In this document: positions 45,843-52,997 of the stretch, piece by piece | Numbering within the stretch: the first letter of the stretch is position 1 | Layout of the letters: each line of letters opens with the position of its first letter | Assembly: GCA_964557855.1 (NCBI GenBank) | Contig: CAZLBP010000021.1 | Coordinates: forward strand, 1 to 64,000 | Source of the DNA: JAJRZL01 sp964557855 | Lineage (GTDB): Bacteria > Zixibacteria > MSB-5A5 > GN15 > FEB-12 | Reading direction: 5' to 3' | Length of the DNA: 64,000 nt | Notes under the pieces: generated by a model | Seen by the model: only the letters and a program-made list of their open reading frames with translations | The model's database searches: none | Told to the model about the DNA's origin: nothing | Position numbers and translations under genes: made by a program

Positions 45843-47972
45843 GTGAGTGAGCACACACCGTTAAAAGTTGCCATCCTGTGGCACATGCATCAACCGAACT
45901 ACCAGGAACCCGGTACGAATCACCTCTTACTGCCCTGGGTACGGCTGCATGCTCTCAAGGATTATCTAGACATGCCGTTGCTGGCGTCCCGGTACGAGAA
46001 CCTCAAGGTGACGTTCAACCTGGTGCCGGGTTTGCTCGAACAACTACAGGTCTATTTGCAGGGAGGCAGCGACAATCATCTCGATCTAACGAGAATCAGG
46101 GCGGAGGAGTTGACCGAGAATCAGAAGCGGGAGATTCTCAACACCTTCTTCTCCGCCAACCCGGTCCATATGATCGATCCGTATGATCACTTTTCCCAGC
46201 TCTACAGGAAACTGCAGGCCAATGCTGAGCAGACAGTTTTGCCGGCTCTATTTTCGTCGGAAGAGATGCGTGACATTCAGGTCTGGTCCAACCTTACCTG
46301 GATCGATCCCATGTTTCGGGATGAAGAACCCGTGCGTTCCTTGTTTAACAAGGGCAAGCACTTCACAGAGGAGGATAAGCGAGCACTTCTGGAATGGCAG
46401 TGGAAACTTCTCGCCCAAATCGTTCCCGCGTACAAAAGGCTTCTGGAGCAGGGTAATGTCGACGTTTCGTTTACAGCGTATTATCATCCTATCCTGCCGC
46501 TGCTGTGTGATACGCACGTTGCACGCGAAGCCCTGCCGACCATACAGCTGCCGGAACAGCGGTTTGCTCACCCCGAGGATGCGGAACGGCAGATCGCCAT
46601 GTCTATGAGAATGTATGAAGAACTGTTTGACCGTCCGATGATCGGTATGTGGCCGTCGGAAGGGTCGGTTTCAGAGGAGGTAGCCGGAATCTGCCTGCGA
46701 CTCGGTATCCGGTGGATCGCTACCGACGAAGAGGTGCTTTACGCTTCCTTGACCAAGGCCGGACTGGATCGAAGTAAGTACGTACCCCATACTCTGTATG
46801 AATATGGTTCCGGACTGAAGCTGTTTTTCAGGGATCATGCCTTGTCGGATCGGATCGGATTTGTCTATGCCGGGTGGGATGCTGACCGGGCTGCCGAAGA
46901 CTGTATGGCACACCTGAAACAGCTAAGGCAGTTGCTGATAAACCGACTCGATACCACCATTGTACCGATTGTTCTGGATGGTGAGAACGCCTGGGAGTAT
47001 TTCCCGAACGACGGCCACGACTTTCTCAACGAATTGTACCGTCGACTCACCCATGATCCCCAGATTCAGACGGTGACGTTCTCCGAGACGGCGGCAAGTA
47101 TGCGGCCCGAAAAACTGCCGTCTCTCTTCGCCGGTTCCTGGATCAATCACAATTTCCGCATTTGGATCGGACACGGCGAGGACAACGCCGCCTGGGACCG
47201 CCTGTCTGCGGCGAGAGATACGCTGGTCCGATACCGGAAAGAGAACCCGAGCGCCTCACCCGGTCTATTGGCACAGGCCTGGCGGGAGATCTATATCGCC
47301 GAGGGATCGGATTGGTGCTGGTGGTATGGCGACGAACACCGGACTTCTCATATCCGCCAGTTTGATATGATCTATCGCAAGCACTTAAGTCGAGTCTATG
47401 AACTTCTCGGTCTGGAGACACCACCCGATCTTCTGCGGCCCCTTCTTCACGGGACCGGCCTCCCTCTTGTTGTCGAACCCGATGATCTTATTACCCCGGA
47501 AATCGATGGAGTGGTGACACATTATTATGAGTGGGCCGGAGCCGGACATTTTGACTGTGCCGGCACGGGCGGCGCCATGCACCGATCCGAGCACATAGTC
47601 TCCAGGATCTTGTTTGGATACGATCATAACTGCCTGTATATTCGGCTTGACTTTGCAGATAAGAAACTGCTACAGTCTCTGAAAGAGCCGGTGGTGTCGG
47701 TGAAGTGCAATGGGACGACGCCTGTGGAGGTTAATTTCAGGATAGGGAACGACAGCAGATCTGGGAACGTCCTGCATGCTTATCGATACGCCTCGAGAGA
47801 CGTCGTCGAAATCGCTATCGAAAGAAAGCAGCTCTGGCCGTCCGGCTTTGGTCGCGTCAATCTCAGAGTCGGCCTGTATGACGGATCGTCGGAAATAGAA
47901 ATGTGGCCGGACAACGATTCGATTCGTTTTGACATATATGAGAAGTTCAAGGAGTTATTCTGGCCGTCCTAG
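45843..47972 (+). CDS. Glycoside hydrolase family 57 (alpha-amylase/glucanotransferase type)
   Basis: GH57 enzymes cleave or transfer alpha-glucans. The 709-residue protein shows the conserved regions in order: WHMHQPNY near residue 14, MIGMWPSEGSVSEEV with the catalytic glutamate (about 270-284), YAGWDADRAAED with the catalytic aspartate, and VLDGENAWEYF. A C-terminal beta-rich domain (from about residue 570) looks like a carbohydrate-binding or glucodextranase-type module. There is no signal peptide, so it is probably cytoplasmic and used in glycogen metabolism. The start is GTG; no clear binding site precedes it. Confidence 0.92.
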   Translation: MSEHTPLKVAILWHMHQPNYQEPGTNHLLLPWVRLHALKDYLDMPLLASRYENLKVTFNLVPGLLEQLQVYLQGGSDNHLDLTRIRAEELTENQKREILNTFFSANPVHMIDPYDHFSQLYRKLQANAEQTVLPALFSSEEMRDIQVWSNLTWIDPMFRDEEPVRSLFNKGKHFTEEDKRALLEWQWKLLAQIVPAYKRLLEQGNVDVSFTAYYHPILPLLCDTHVAREALPTIQLPEQRFAHPEDAERQIAMSMRMYEELFDRPMIGMWPSEGSVSEEVAGICLRLGIRWIATDEEVLYASLTKAGLDRSKYVPHTLYEYGSGLKLFFRDHALSDRIGFVYAGWDADRAAEDCMAHLKQLRQLLINRLDTTIVPIVLDGENAWEYFPNDGHDFLNELYRRLTHDPQIQTVTFSETAASMRPEKLPSLFAGSWINHNFRIWIGHGEDNAAWDRLSAARDTLVRYRKENPSASPGLLAQAWREIYIAEGSDWCWWYGDEHRTSHIRQFDMIYRKHLSRVYELLGLETPPDLLRPLLHGTGLPLVVEPDDLITPEIDGVVTHYYEWAGAGHFDCAGTGGAMHRSEHIVSRILFGYDHNCLYIRLDFADKKLLQSLKEPVVSVKCNGTTPVEVNFRIGNDSRSGNVLHAYRYASRDVVEIAIERKQLWPSGFGRVNLRVGLYDGSSEIEMWPDNDSIRFDIYEKFKELFWPS

Positions 47973-48002
47973 ACGCCGGCGGAATACTCGGAAGGAGTCA
48001 CC

Positions 48003-48419
48003 ATGACAGACAGCTTTTTCAAGCAAGAGCCAGAAAAAGAACCAAGCGAAGCCATACCTGATCTGGATGATTCCTCTCAAAAGCACTCCGACAACCAGTC
48101 ATATCGAGAGGATGGCTTCAAGACGGAAGAAGGCCGCATGGCCGCCATTCTGGCCTACATACCCTTCCTGTGTTTTATCCCCCTGCTCAACATGAGGGAA
48201 AGCCGGGAAGCACAGTTTCATGCCCGCCAGGGGGTACTGCTCTTTCTGATCGAACTTCTGGCGGTCCTGTTCCTGATCGACGGCATATCGGATTTCGTGT
48301 TCAAGGTTGTTCTCGTGCTGGCGGCCGCCCTGTCTATTGCCGGTATCATCTTCGCATTGCAGGGCCGAAATTACCGCTTACCGATTATAGGTGACCTGGC
48401 CGACAAGAGCCGGATGTGA
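48003..48419 (+). CDS. DUF4870-like small membrane protein
   Basis: The 138-residue protein has a hydrophilic, acidic N-terminal third (KQEPEKEPSEAIPDLDDSS) and then GRMAAILAYIPFLCFIPLL, EAQFHARQGVLLFLIELLAV and a third span, ending PIIGDLADKSRM. This matches the DUF4870 family, which has no known function. GGAAGGAG precedes the ATG. It sits 30 nt after GH57 and 43 nt before the M48 lipoprotein gene. Confidence 0.82.
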   Translation: MTDSFFKQEPEKEPSEAIPDLDDSSQKHSDNQSYREDGFKTEEGRMAAILAYIPFLCFIPLLNMRESREAQFHARQGVLLFLIELLAVLFLIDGISDFVFKVVLVLAAALSIAGIIFALQGRNYRLPIIGDLADKSRM

Positions 48420-48462
48420 AGGCGTCAATCGTTGCACAAGACGTGAAAGCGAAAGAGAGGTT

Positions 48463-49278
48463 ATGAGAACAATCAAGTATAAGATCCTTCGTTGGCTCTC
48501 CTGTGCCGCCCTTGTTCTGGTGCTCGGCTGTGCCACCACCGGCCCCGGCGGAGAAAAATCGCTCATCATTATTCCGACCAGCCAGGAAGTTGCGATCGGT
48601 GCGGGGATGGCGGAACAGGTCCGCGAAACGGAACAGGTCCTGCAGGATTCGCTGTGGCAGAGCTATCTCGACGAGGTCGGGCAGAAAATCGTCAAAGTCT
48701 CTGACAGAAAGGACCTGGAATTCCATTTTACCGTGATCAATTCCGACCAGGTCAACGCCTTCGCGGCGCCGGGCGGCTTCATTTACTTCTACACCGGTCT
48801 TCTCAAACATATGGATACCGAAGCGGAAATGGCGGCCGTTATGGCCCACGAGATTTCCCACGTCGTGGCCCGTCACGGCGTGAAACGTCTGCAAACCGCC
48901 ATGGGCGTGGCGGCGGCGTACGAATTGGTTTTCGGTGAGAATTCCAGCCAGTATCAGGAACTGGCGGTTAACATAGGTCTAAACCTCGCCTTTTCCAAGT
49001 ATTCTCGCGACGCCGAGCGCGAAGCCGACAATTACGGCATACACTACATGGTCAAAGCGGGCTATGATCCGCAGGGCGCCCTCCAGATGTTCGAAACCCT
49101 GGCTTCCCTGGGCAGCGCCGGGTACTCGAACGTCTTTGAAGGGTTGCTGGCCTCGCACCCGGAGACACAGGAACGTATAGCCAACGCCAGGAAACAGATT
49201 CAGGAAATGCAGCCCCTGCCGGCGGGTCTCACGACCGGCCGGGACCGTTACCGGAATATGCTGGAACGTTTACAATAG
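48463..49278 (+). CDS. M48-family metallopeptidase lipoprotein
   Basis: The 271-residue protein has a lipoprotein signal (lipobox VLGC, cysteine near residue 23) and the zinc-protease motif HEISH in MAAVMAHEISHVVARHGVKR (about residues 125-129). A downstream EREADNYGIHYM supplies the third ligand. Homologues such as BepA and LoiP degrade misfolded outer-membrane proteins in the periplasm. The frame is open from 48391, but the ATG at 48463 has AGAGAGG before it and gives the signal peptide. Confidence 0.93.
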   Translation: MRTIKYKILRWLSCAALVLVLGCATTGPGGEKSLIIIPTSQEVAIGAGMAEQVRETEQVLQDSLWQSYLDEVGQKIVKVSDRKDLEFHFTVINSDQVNAFAAPGGFIYFYTGLLKHMDTEAEMAAVMAHEISHVVARHGVKRLQTAMGVAAAYELVFGENSSQYQELAVNIGLNLAFSKYSRDAEREADNYGIHYMVKAGYDPQGALQMFETLASLGSAGYSNVFEGLLASHPETQERIANARKQIQEMQPLPAGLTTGRDRYRNMLERLQ

Positions 49279-49409
49279 TTCCTCGTTCCGGACGGCCGGC
49301 ATATGCACCGGTTTCGCCTTATTCGAAGTTTCTGGCCTGTGAATGCTGACTGAAACTGTTAGGATTTTGTGGGAATTATGAAGACAAATCGACCTTTGTA
49401 ACTTTTTTG

Positions 49410-49438
49410 TTGACAGTAGCTTAAGAATACGGTACTTC
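49410..49438 (+). promoter_or_regulatory. Promoter-like element ahead of a long leader
   Basis: TTGACA (49410-49415) is followed after 17 bp by TACTTC (49433-49438). The -10 is poor by Escherichia coli standards but nearly equals the TACTTG at 40191. If used, the transcript would have a leader of about 375 nt before the ATG at 49824. Confidence 0.4.
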
Positions 49439-49453
49439 AGCCTTCATAAATCA

Positions 49454-49675
49454 AAACTGCCGCCTTAGCTAACTAAAATGGGCAGTTTGACGACAATAAT
49501 AGTAAAGATGCTCTGGAATCGAGCAGCTCGGTATAACCCCGCTCTTCCCAAGCACTTATGACCGTGCGTAAGAAGGCGGCGCGAAAAGCTGCTCAAATAT
49601 CGAGCTGTCGGCCAAAGTCCGGACCCGCCGAAGCAAATCAGAATCGGCCGGACCCCTTACTTCAACAGCCGACAG
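49454..49675 (+). ncRNA. Candidate structured leader RNA
   Basis: The 49279-49823 gap has no gene but several stems in series. AAACTGCC (49454-49461) pairs with GGCAGTTT (49481-49488). GAGCAGCT (49521-49528) pairs with AGCTGCTC (49587-49594), enclosing a GCAC/GTGC hairpin. CTGTCGGC (49605-49612) pairs with GCCGACAG (49668-49675). Inside it GTCCG (49617-49621) pairs with CGGAC (49649-49653), and GCCGA (49627-49631) with TCGGC (49644-49648). I recognise no known riboswitch class. Confidence 0.4.
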
Positions 49676-49823
49676 ACAGTGGGAATGGGTTGTGACAAAA
49701 TGGGTTATGCGTGTGAATCGGAATTAGGGAAACTCCTCCTTATACCGCCAATTAAACACCGCCTCGGCACCTCTCTTGCCATTTACCGGGCAGTTGCGAA
49801 GGATAACCGGAAGGGAATGAGAG

Positions 49824-50768
49824 ATGTATAGACGAACGCTCAAACGGATCTTGCTGGGTTGGTTCATCCTCCTGATCGTGATTGCCATACTGGGACGGGT
49901 ATCGATGGCTGCATCCAATGCCGGTCGTACCGCGGCCGACTTCCTCTTGATCGGCGTCGGCGCCAGAGCCGCCGGCATGGGCAACGCCTTTACGGCCGTC
50001 TGCGACGGGGCCAACGCGGCCTACTGGAATCCGTCCGGACTGACCGAACTGGAAAAAGGTGAAGTCCTGCTGGGACATTTCTCCTGGTTCCAGGACATCA
50101 CCATGCAGCACGGCGCGGTGGCCTACCGCATGAACGACAAGACGTCGGTGGCGTTCTCCATGAACTATCTGGGCTATGGTTCTATTGACGGACGAGACGT
50201 CAACGGACAGGAAACAGGTGAAATCACCGCGTACGACTGGTTCGGAGCCGTCTCTCTCGGATTCAATGCCGGCTCAAACCTCACACTGGGTCTGACCGGA
50301 AAATTCATCAATCAAAAGCTGGATGAATTGAACGGCTCGACTTATGCCCTGGACCTGGCGACAAAATACTACTATGATCGTTTCACCGTGGCCCTGGTTA
50401 TGGCCAATATAGGGCCGGACATGAAGTTTGAGGGCGTCAACGAACGCATCCCTTCCTCGGGTAGAATCGGCCTCGGTTTCTATCCCTTCAATGAGTCGTT
50501 CCTGACCTCGCTCGAGTTCGAAAAGCGGTTCTACGGAAGCAGTGTTATTCGACATGGCTTTGAATACGGCTACCAGGACCAGTACTTCCTTCGAGCCGGG
50601 TACAATTATTATCCGGGAGATGACTCACGGACCTTCGGCACGGGACTCTCTCTGGGAGCCGGTGTCCGTTTCAAACATGTCCAAATCGACTACGCTTACA
50701 CGACTCAAGAGAAATACACCTCTGAGGACCTCCACCGGTTTTCGCTGATGTTCGAGTTCGGCCGATAA
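49824..50768 (+). CDS. PorV/UPF0164-type outer-membrane protein
   Basis: The 314-residue protein has a signal-anchor region (about residues 11-30) ending VSMAAS. The classical family start follows: AADFLLIGVGARAAGMGNAF, then AAYWNPSGLTELEKGEVLLG. The remainder forms short beta strands and ends with LMFEFGR, an outer-membrane C-terminus. In Bacteroidetes, PorV helps type IX secretion, but this wider family also occurs without it, and no type IX gene is in this window. A strong terminator follows. Confidence 0.88.
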   Translation: MYRRTLKRILLGWFILLIVIAILGRVSMAASNAGRTAADFLLIGVGARAAGMGNAFTAVCDGANAAYWNPSGLTELEKGEVLLGHFSWFQDITMQHGAVAYRMNDKTSVAFSMNYLGYGSIDGRDVNGQETGEITAYDWFGAVSLGFNAGSNLTLGLTGKFINQKLDELNGSTYALDLATKYYYDRFTVALVMANIGPDMKFEGVNERIPSSGRIGLGFYPFNESFLTSLEFEKRFYGSSVIRHGFEYGYQDQYFLRAGYNYYPGDDSRTFGTGLSLGAGVRFKHVQIDYAYTTQEKYTSEDLHRFSLMFEFGR

Positions 50769-50800
50769 ATTAGATAGTATTACTCTTGTTAATTAGAAAA

Positions 50801-50828
50801 GAACCGGCCCGACGGGCCGGTTCTTTTT
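50801..50828 (+). terminator. Strong intrinsic terminator
   Basis: GAACCGGCCC (50801-50810) pairs perfectly with GGGCCGGTTC (50814-50823) around a three-base loop, followed by five T. An AGAAAA run on the other side allows weak use in reverse. It ends the PorV-like unit and insulates the sigma-54-type promoter region downstream. Confidence 0.93.
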
Positions 50829-50849
50829 GTACCCGAAATTTGGTCATCG

Positions 50850-50894
50850 CGCAACCACTTGCACACTATTCTCAAGAGTCCGCAATCAGTTGCG
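50850..50894. promoter_or_regulatory. Paired dyad sites, candidate upstream activating sequences
   Basis: Two copies of GCAA-N4-TTGC lie here: GCAACCACTTGC (50851-50862) and GCAATCAGTTGC (50882-50893). The second extends to CGCAA/TTGCG. Their centres are 31 bp apart, three helical turns, so both would face the same side of the DNA. They are about 155-200 bp upstream of a sigma-54-type promoter, the usual place for an NtrC-class activator. Confidence 0.55.
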
Positions 50895-51032
50895 TGCATT
50901 TATCCAAAGCGGACAAATCTCATCAAATACTCATAGAAAACCCCAGTGGTCTTGTTTTGGTAAGTTGTTGTTTGCCAACTGATTACAAGCCAATCAGATT
51001 AACATGTACCCATCTAGTCTTCTTATCGGTTT

Positions 51033-51050
51033 TTGGCAATGGTTTTGCTC
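51033..51050 (+). promoter_or_regulatory. Sigma-54-type (-24/-12) promoter
   Basis: TTGGCAATGGTTTTGCTC has the invariant GG (51035-51036) and GC (51047-51048) exactly ten bases apart, inside a good match to TTGGCAC-N5-TTGCT. The start would be near 51060, giving a leader of about 95 nt before the sugar transferase. Two NtrC-class activators are encoded 6.5 and 8 kb downstream. Confidence 0.6.
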
Positions 51051-51154
51051 AAGAAGGAAGACAAGTTACGACGTTTAGTACAACCTGAAATAATAAGACC
51101 AAGAAGAGAAGAAAAGAAAAGTAACGAGAAGGAATTGGCAGGGCAGTTAATTCT

Positions 51155-52093
51155 ATGGAAAATCAGAGCATGCGCAGCAAAATGGAGGTTAGCAGCGAAA
51201 ACGCCGCTGTTTTAACCAGGGGTGATTTCGTTTATGGCACGGCAGCGGATGTTACCGCGGCGCGTCCCCAGGCAACCACCGCTCCCTACTTGAATTTCGT
51301 CGAACAAATCAAATATCTTGCGTCCGAGTACTTTCATGGCATATTATTCGTGGCGCTCTCGGTTTTGTTTGCGGTAGCTGTTCCTTTGGTTTTGACAAAG
51401 CCGGAGAAGGCAAAGGCTATGGTGATTCGCGCGTACAAGAGATCATTAGACGTATTCGGTTCCTTGGTTGGACTGTTGCTGACTTCACCCTTATTTGTCA
51501 TCTTACCCGTCCTGATCAAGCTCGATTCGCGCGGCCCGGTGTTTTACACCCAGGTCAGGGTGGGTGAGAACCGCCGTAGACGAGACAGACGCTTCCATCA
51601 GAAGGCCAATGTCCGGGACCATCGGGCACGGGATCGCCGCCAGGAGAACATGATGGGACGTCCGTTTGAAGTCATCAAGTTCCGCACGATGATCAACGAC
51701 GCCGAGAAGAAGTGCGGCCCGGTTTGGGCTACGGAAAACGACCCGCGGATTACCCGAATCGGCGCCCTTTTGAGAAAGACACGACTCGATGAAATCCCGC
51801 AGTTCATCAATGTCCTCAAGGGAGATATGTCGCTGGTCGGTCCCCGTCCGGAACGTCCCAATTTCGTTCGCGATCTGGCCACGAAAGTTGATAACTACTC
51901 CAGTCGACTTGAAGTCAAGCCCGGTCTCACCGGACTGGCGCAGGTAGAAAACGGCTACGACGCCGACGTCGACTCGGTCGACCGCAAAGTGAGGCTCGAC
52001 CTCGAGTATATCAGAAACTGGTCAGTTTGGGCCGATGTCAAGATTCTGTTCAAGACCGTGATAGTGGTCTTCACCGGCAAAGGCGCCTGCTAG
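51155..52093 (+). CDS. Polyprenyl-phosphate sugar transferase with Arg-rich insertion
   Basis: These bacterial sugar transferases place the first sugar phosphate on a polyprenyl phosphate carrier, starting exopolysaccharide or O-antigen units. The 312-residue protein has one N-terminal membrane span (about residues 64-85) and the re-entrant helix RSLDVFGSLVGLLLTSPLF. It also has RGPVFYTQVRVGE, FEVIKFRTM, the catalytic Asp-Glu in TRLDEIPQFINVLKGDMSLV and GPRPERP, and PGLTGLAQV. About 25 very basic residues (RRRRDRRFHQK to RRQEN) are inserted between VGE and FEVIKFRTM. It stands alone, with a terminator after it. Confidence 0.92.
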   Translation: MENQSMRSKMEVSSENAAVLTRGDFVYGTAADVTAARPQATTAPYLNFVEQIKYLASEYFHGILFVALSVLFAVAVPLVLTKPEKAKAMVIRAYKRSLDVFGSLVGLLLTSPLFVILPVLIKLDSRGPVFYTQVRVGENRRRRDRRFHQKANVRDHRARDRRQENMMGRPFEVIKFRTMINDAEKKCGPVWATENDPRITRIGALLRKTRLDEIPQFINVLKGDMSLVGPRPERPNFVRDLATKVDNYSSRLEVKPGLTGLAQVENGYDADVDSVDRKVRLDLEYIRNWSVWADVKILFKTVIVVFTGKGAC

Positions 52094-52152
52094 AAGACTG
52101 TTGCTCCGCACAAAATCGATTTGTAGATTTTGTCGATCCCTATCAAAATAAC

Positions 52153-52177
52153 GGCTGTGATTCTTCACAGCCTTTTT
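52153..52177 (+). terminator. Intrinsic terminator after the sugar transferase
   Basis: GGCTGTGA (52153-52160) pairs with TCACAGCC (52165-52172) around TTCT, followed by TTTTTGTTTT. A second dyad, ACAAAATC (52110-52117) with GATTTTGT (52126-52133), lies just before it. Confidence 0.9.
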
Positions 52178-52186
52178 GTTTTAATC

Positions 52187-52215
52187 TTGTGTTGCCCTGG
52201 GAATTCTGTTATCCT
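52187..52215 (+). promoter_or_regulatory. Possible sigma-70 promoter of the PEGA-prsKR operon
   Basis: TTGTGT (52187-52192) and TATCCT (52210-52215) are 17 bp apart, directly after the terminator and 37 bp before the first gene. Both boxes are imperfect, but position and spacing fit. Confidence 0.45.
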
Positions 52216-52251
52216 TGCCGATAATTAGCTGGAGTCCACTTTCAGTAACGT

Positions 52252-52986
52252 ATGGAGAAGATGAAGAGACGAATACTGGCAGGCCTTTTGCTTGTGATGG
52301 CCGGTGTTTCGACGACCTATGGACAGGGTCCGACATCGGCGGGGCTGGTGCTGAAGTCGCAGCCGCCCGGGGCTCAGGCGACTTTGACCGGTGAAGCCGT
52401 TGTGTCCGGCATTACTCCCGTTCATTTCCGACAGATGCTGATCGGTGACTATGAAGTCAAACTGGAGAAATACGGCTACGAGACATACACCACTCGCGTT
52501 GTACTTGATCCGAGCAGGCAGACCACACTTGATGTGAAGATGGCGAAAAAAACCCGGTTCAAGGCCGGGCTGCGGTCTCTGTTTATACCGGGCTGGGGCC
52601 AGTGGTACACCGACCAGAAGACGAAAGCCTCGGTACTGGCGATTTTCATTGCCGCTTCCGGCGTGACGTACTTTTTTGTGGATGAATGGTTCGACGACCG
52701 GCATGACCGGTATCTGGATCTCAAAGCGGAGTTCGACCGCGAGACCGATATCAACGAACTGCGTCGTCGCGAGGACGCCCTGATCGAAGCGCAGCGCAAG
52801 GCGTATGACGCCGAGACGGTGCGTCGGATAACGATCGGCGTGGGGCTGGCGCTGTGGGCGTATAATTTCCTGGATGTTATTTTCTTCTTCCCGGAGGACC
52901 GGGGGACGTTTTCCGTTAAAGGGCTGACGATGGAACCGACTTTTTCGACGGATGAAGTCGGGTTTACGATAACTACGGACTTTTAG
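52252..52986 (+). CDS. Exported PEGA-domain and DUF5683 protein
   Basis: The 244-residue protein has a signal peptide (about residues 5-24, ending YGQG). A PEGA domain follows: SQPPGAQATLTGEAVVSGIT then LIGDYEVKLEKYGYETYTTR. Next is the DUF5683 membrane region with RSLFIPGWGQWYTDQKTKA (about residues 107-125), which has two further hydrophobic helices and an intervening charged helix. PEGA domains are thought to bind surface glycans or walls. It is the first gene of a tight operon with the regulators downstream. Confidence 0.85.
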   Translation: MEKMKRRILAGLLLVMAGVSTTYGQGPTSAGLVLKSQPPGAQATLTGEAVVSGITPVHFRQMLIGDYEVKLEKYGYETYTTRVVLDPSRQTTLDVKMAKKTRFKAGLRSLFIPGWGQWYTDQKTKASVLAIFIAASGVTYFFVDEWFDDRHDRYLDLKAEFDRETDINELRRREDALIEAQRKAYDAETVRRITIGVGLALWAYNFLDVIFFFPEDRGTFSVKGLTMEPTFSTDEVGFTITTDF

Positions 52987-52997
52987 ACAGGTTGGAT

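Noticed and set aside
50786..51088. 100-residue frame between the PorV-like gene and the sugar transferase
   Set aside because: It runs through a strong terminator, the dyad sites and the sigma-54-type promoter, and has no family resemblance.
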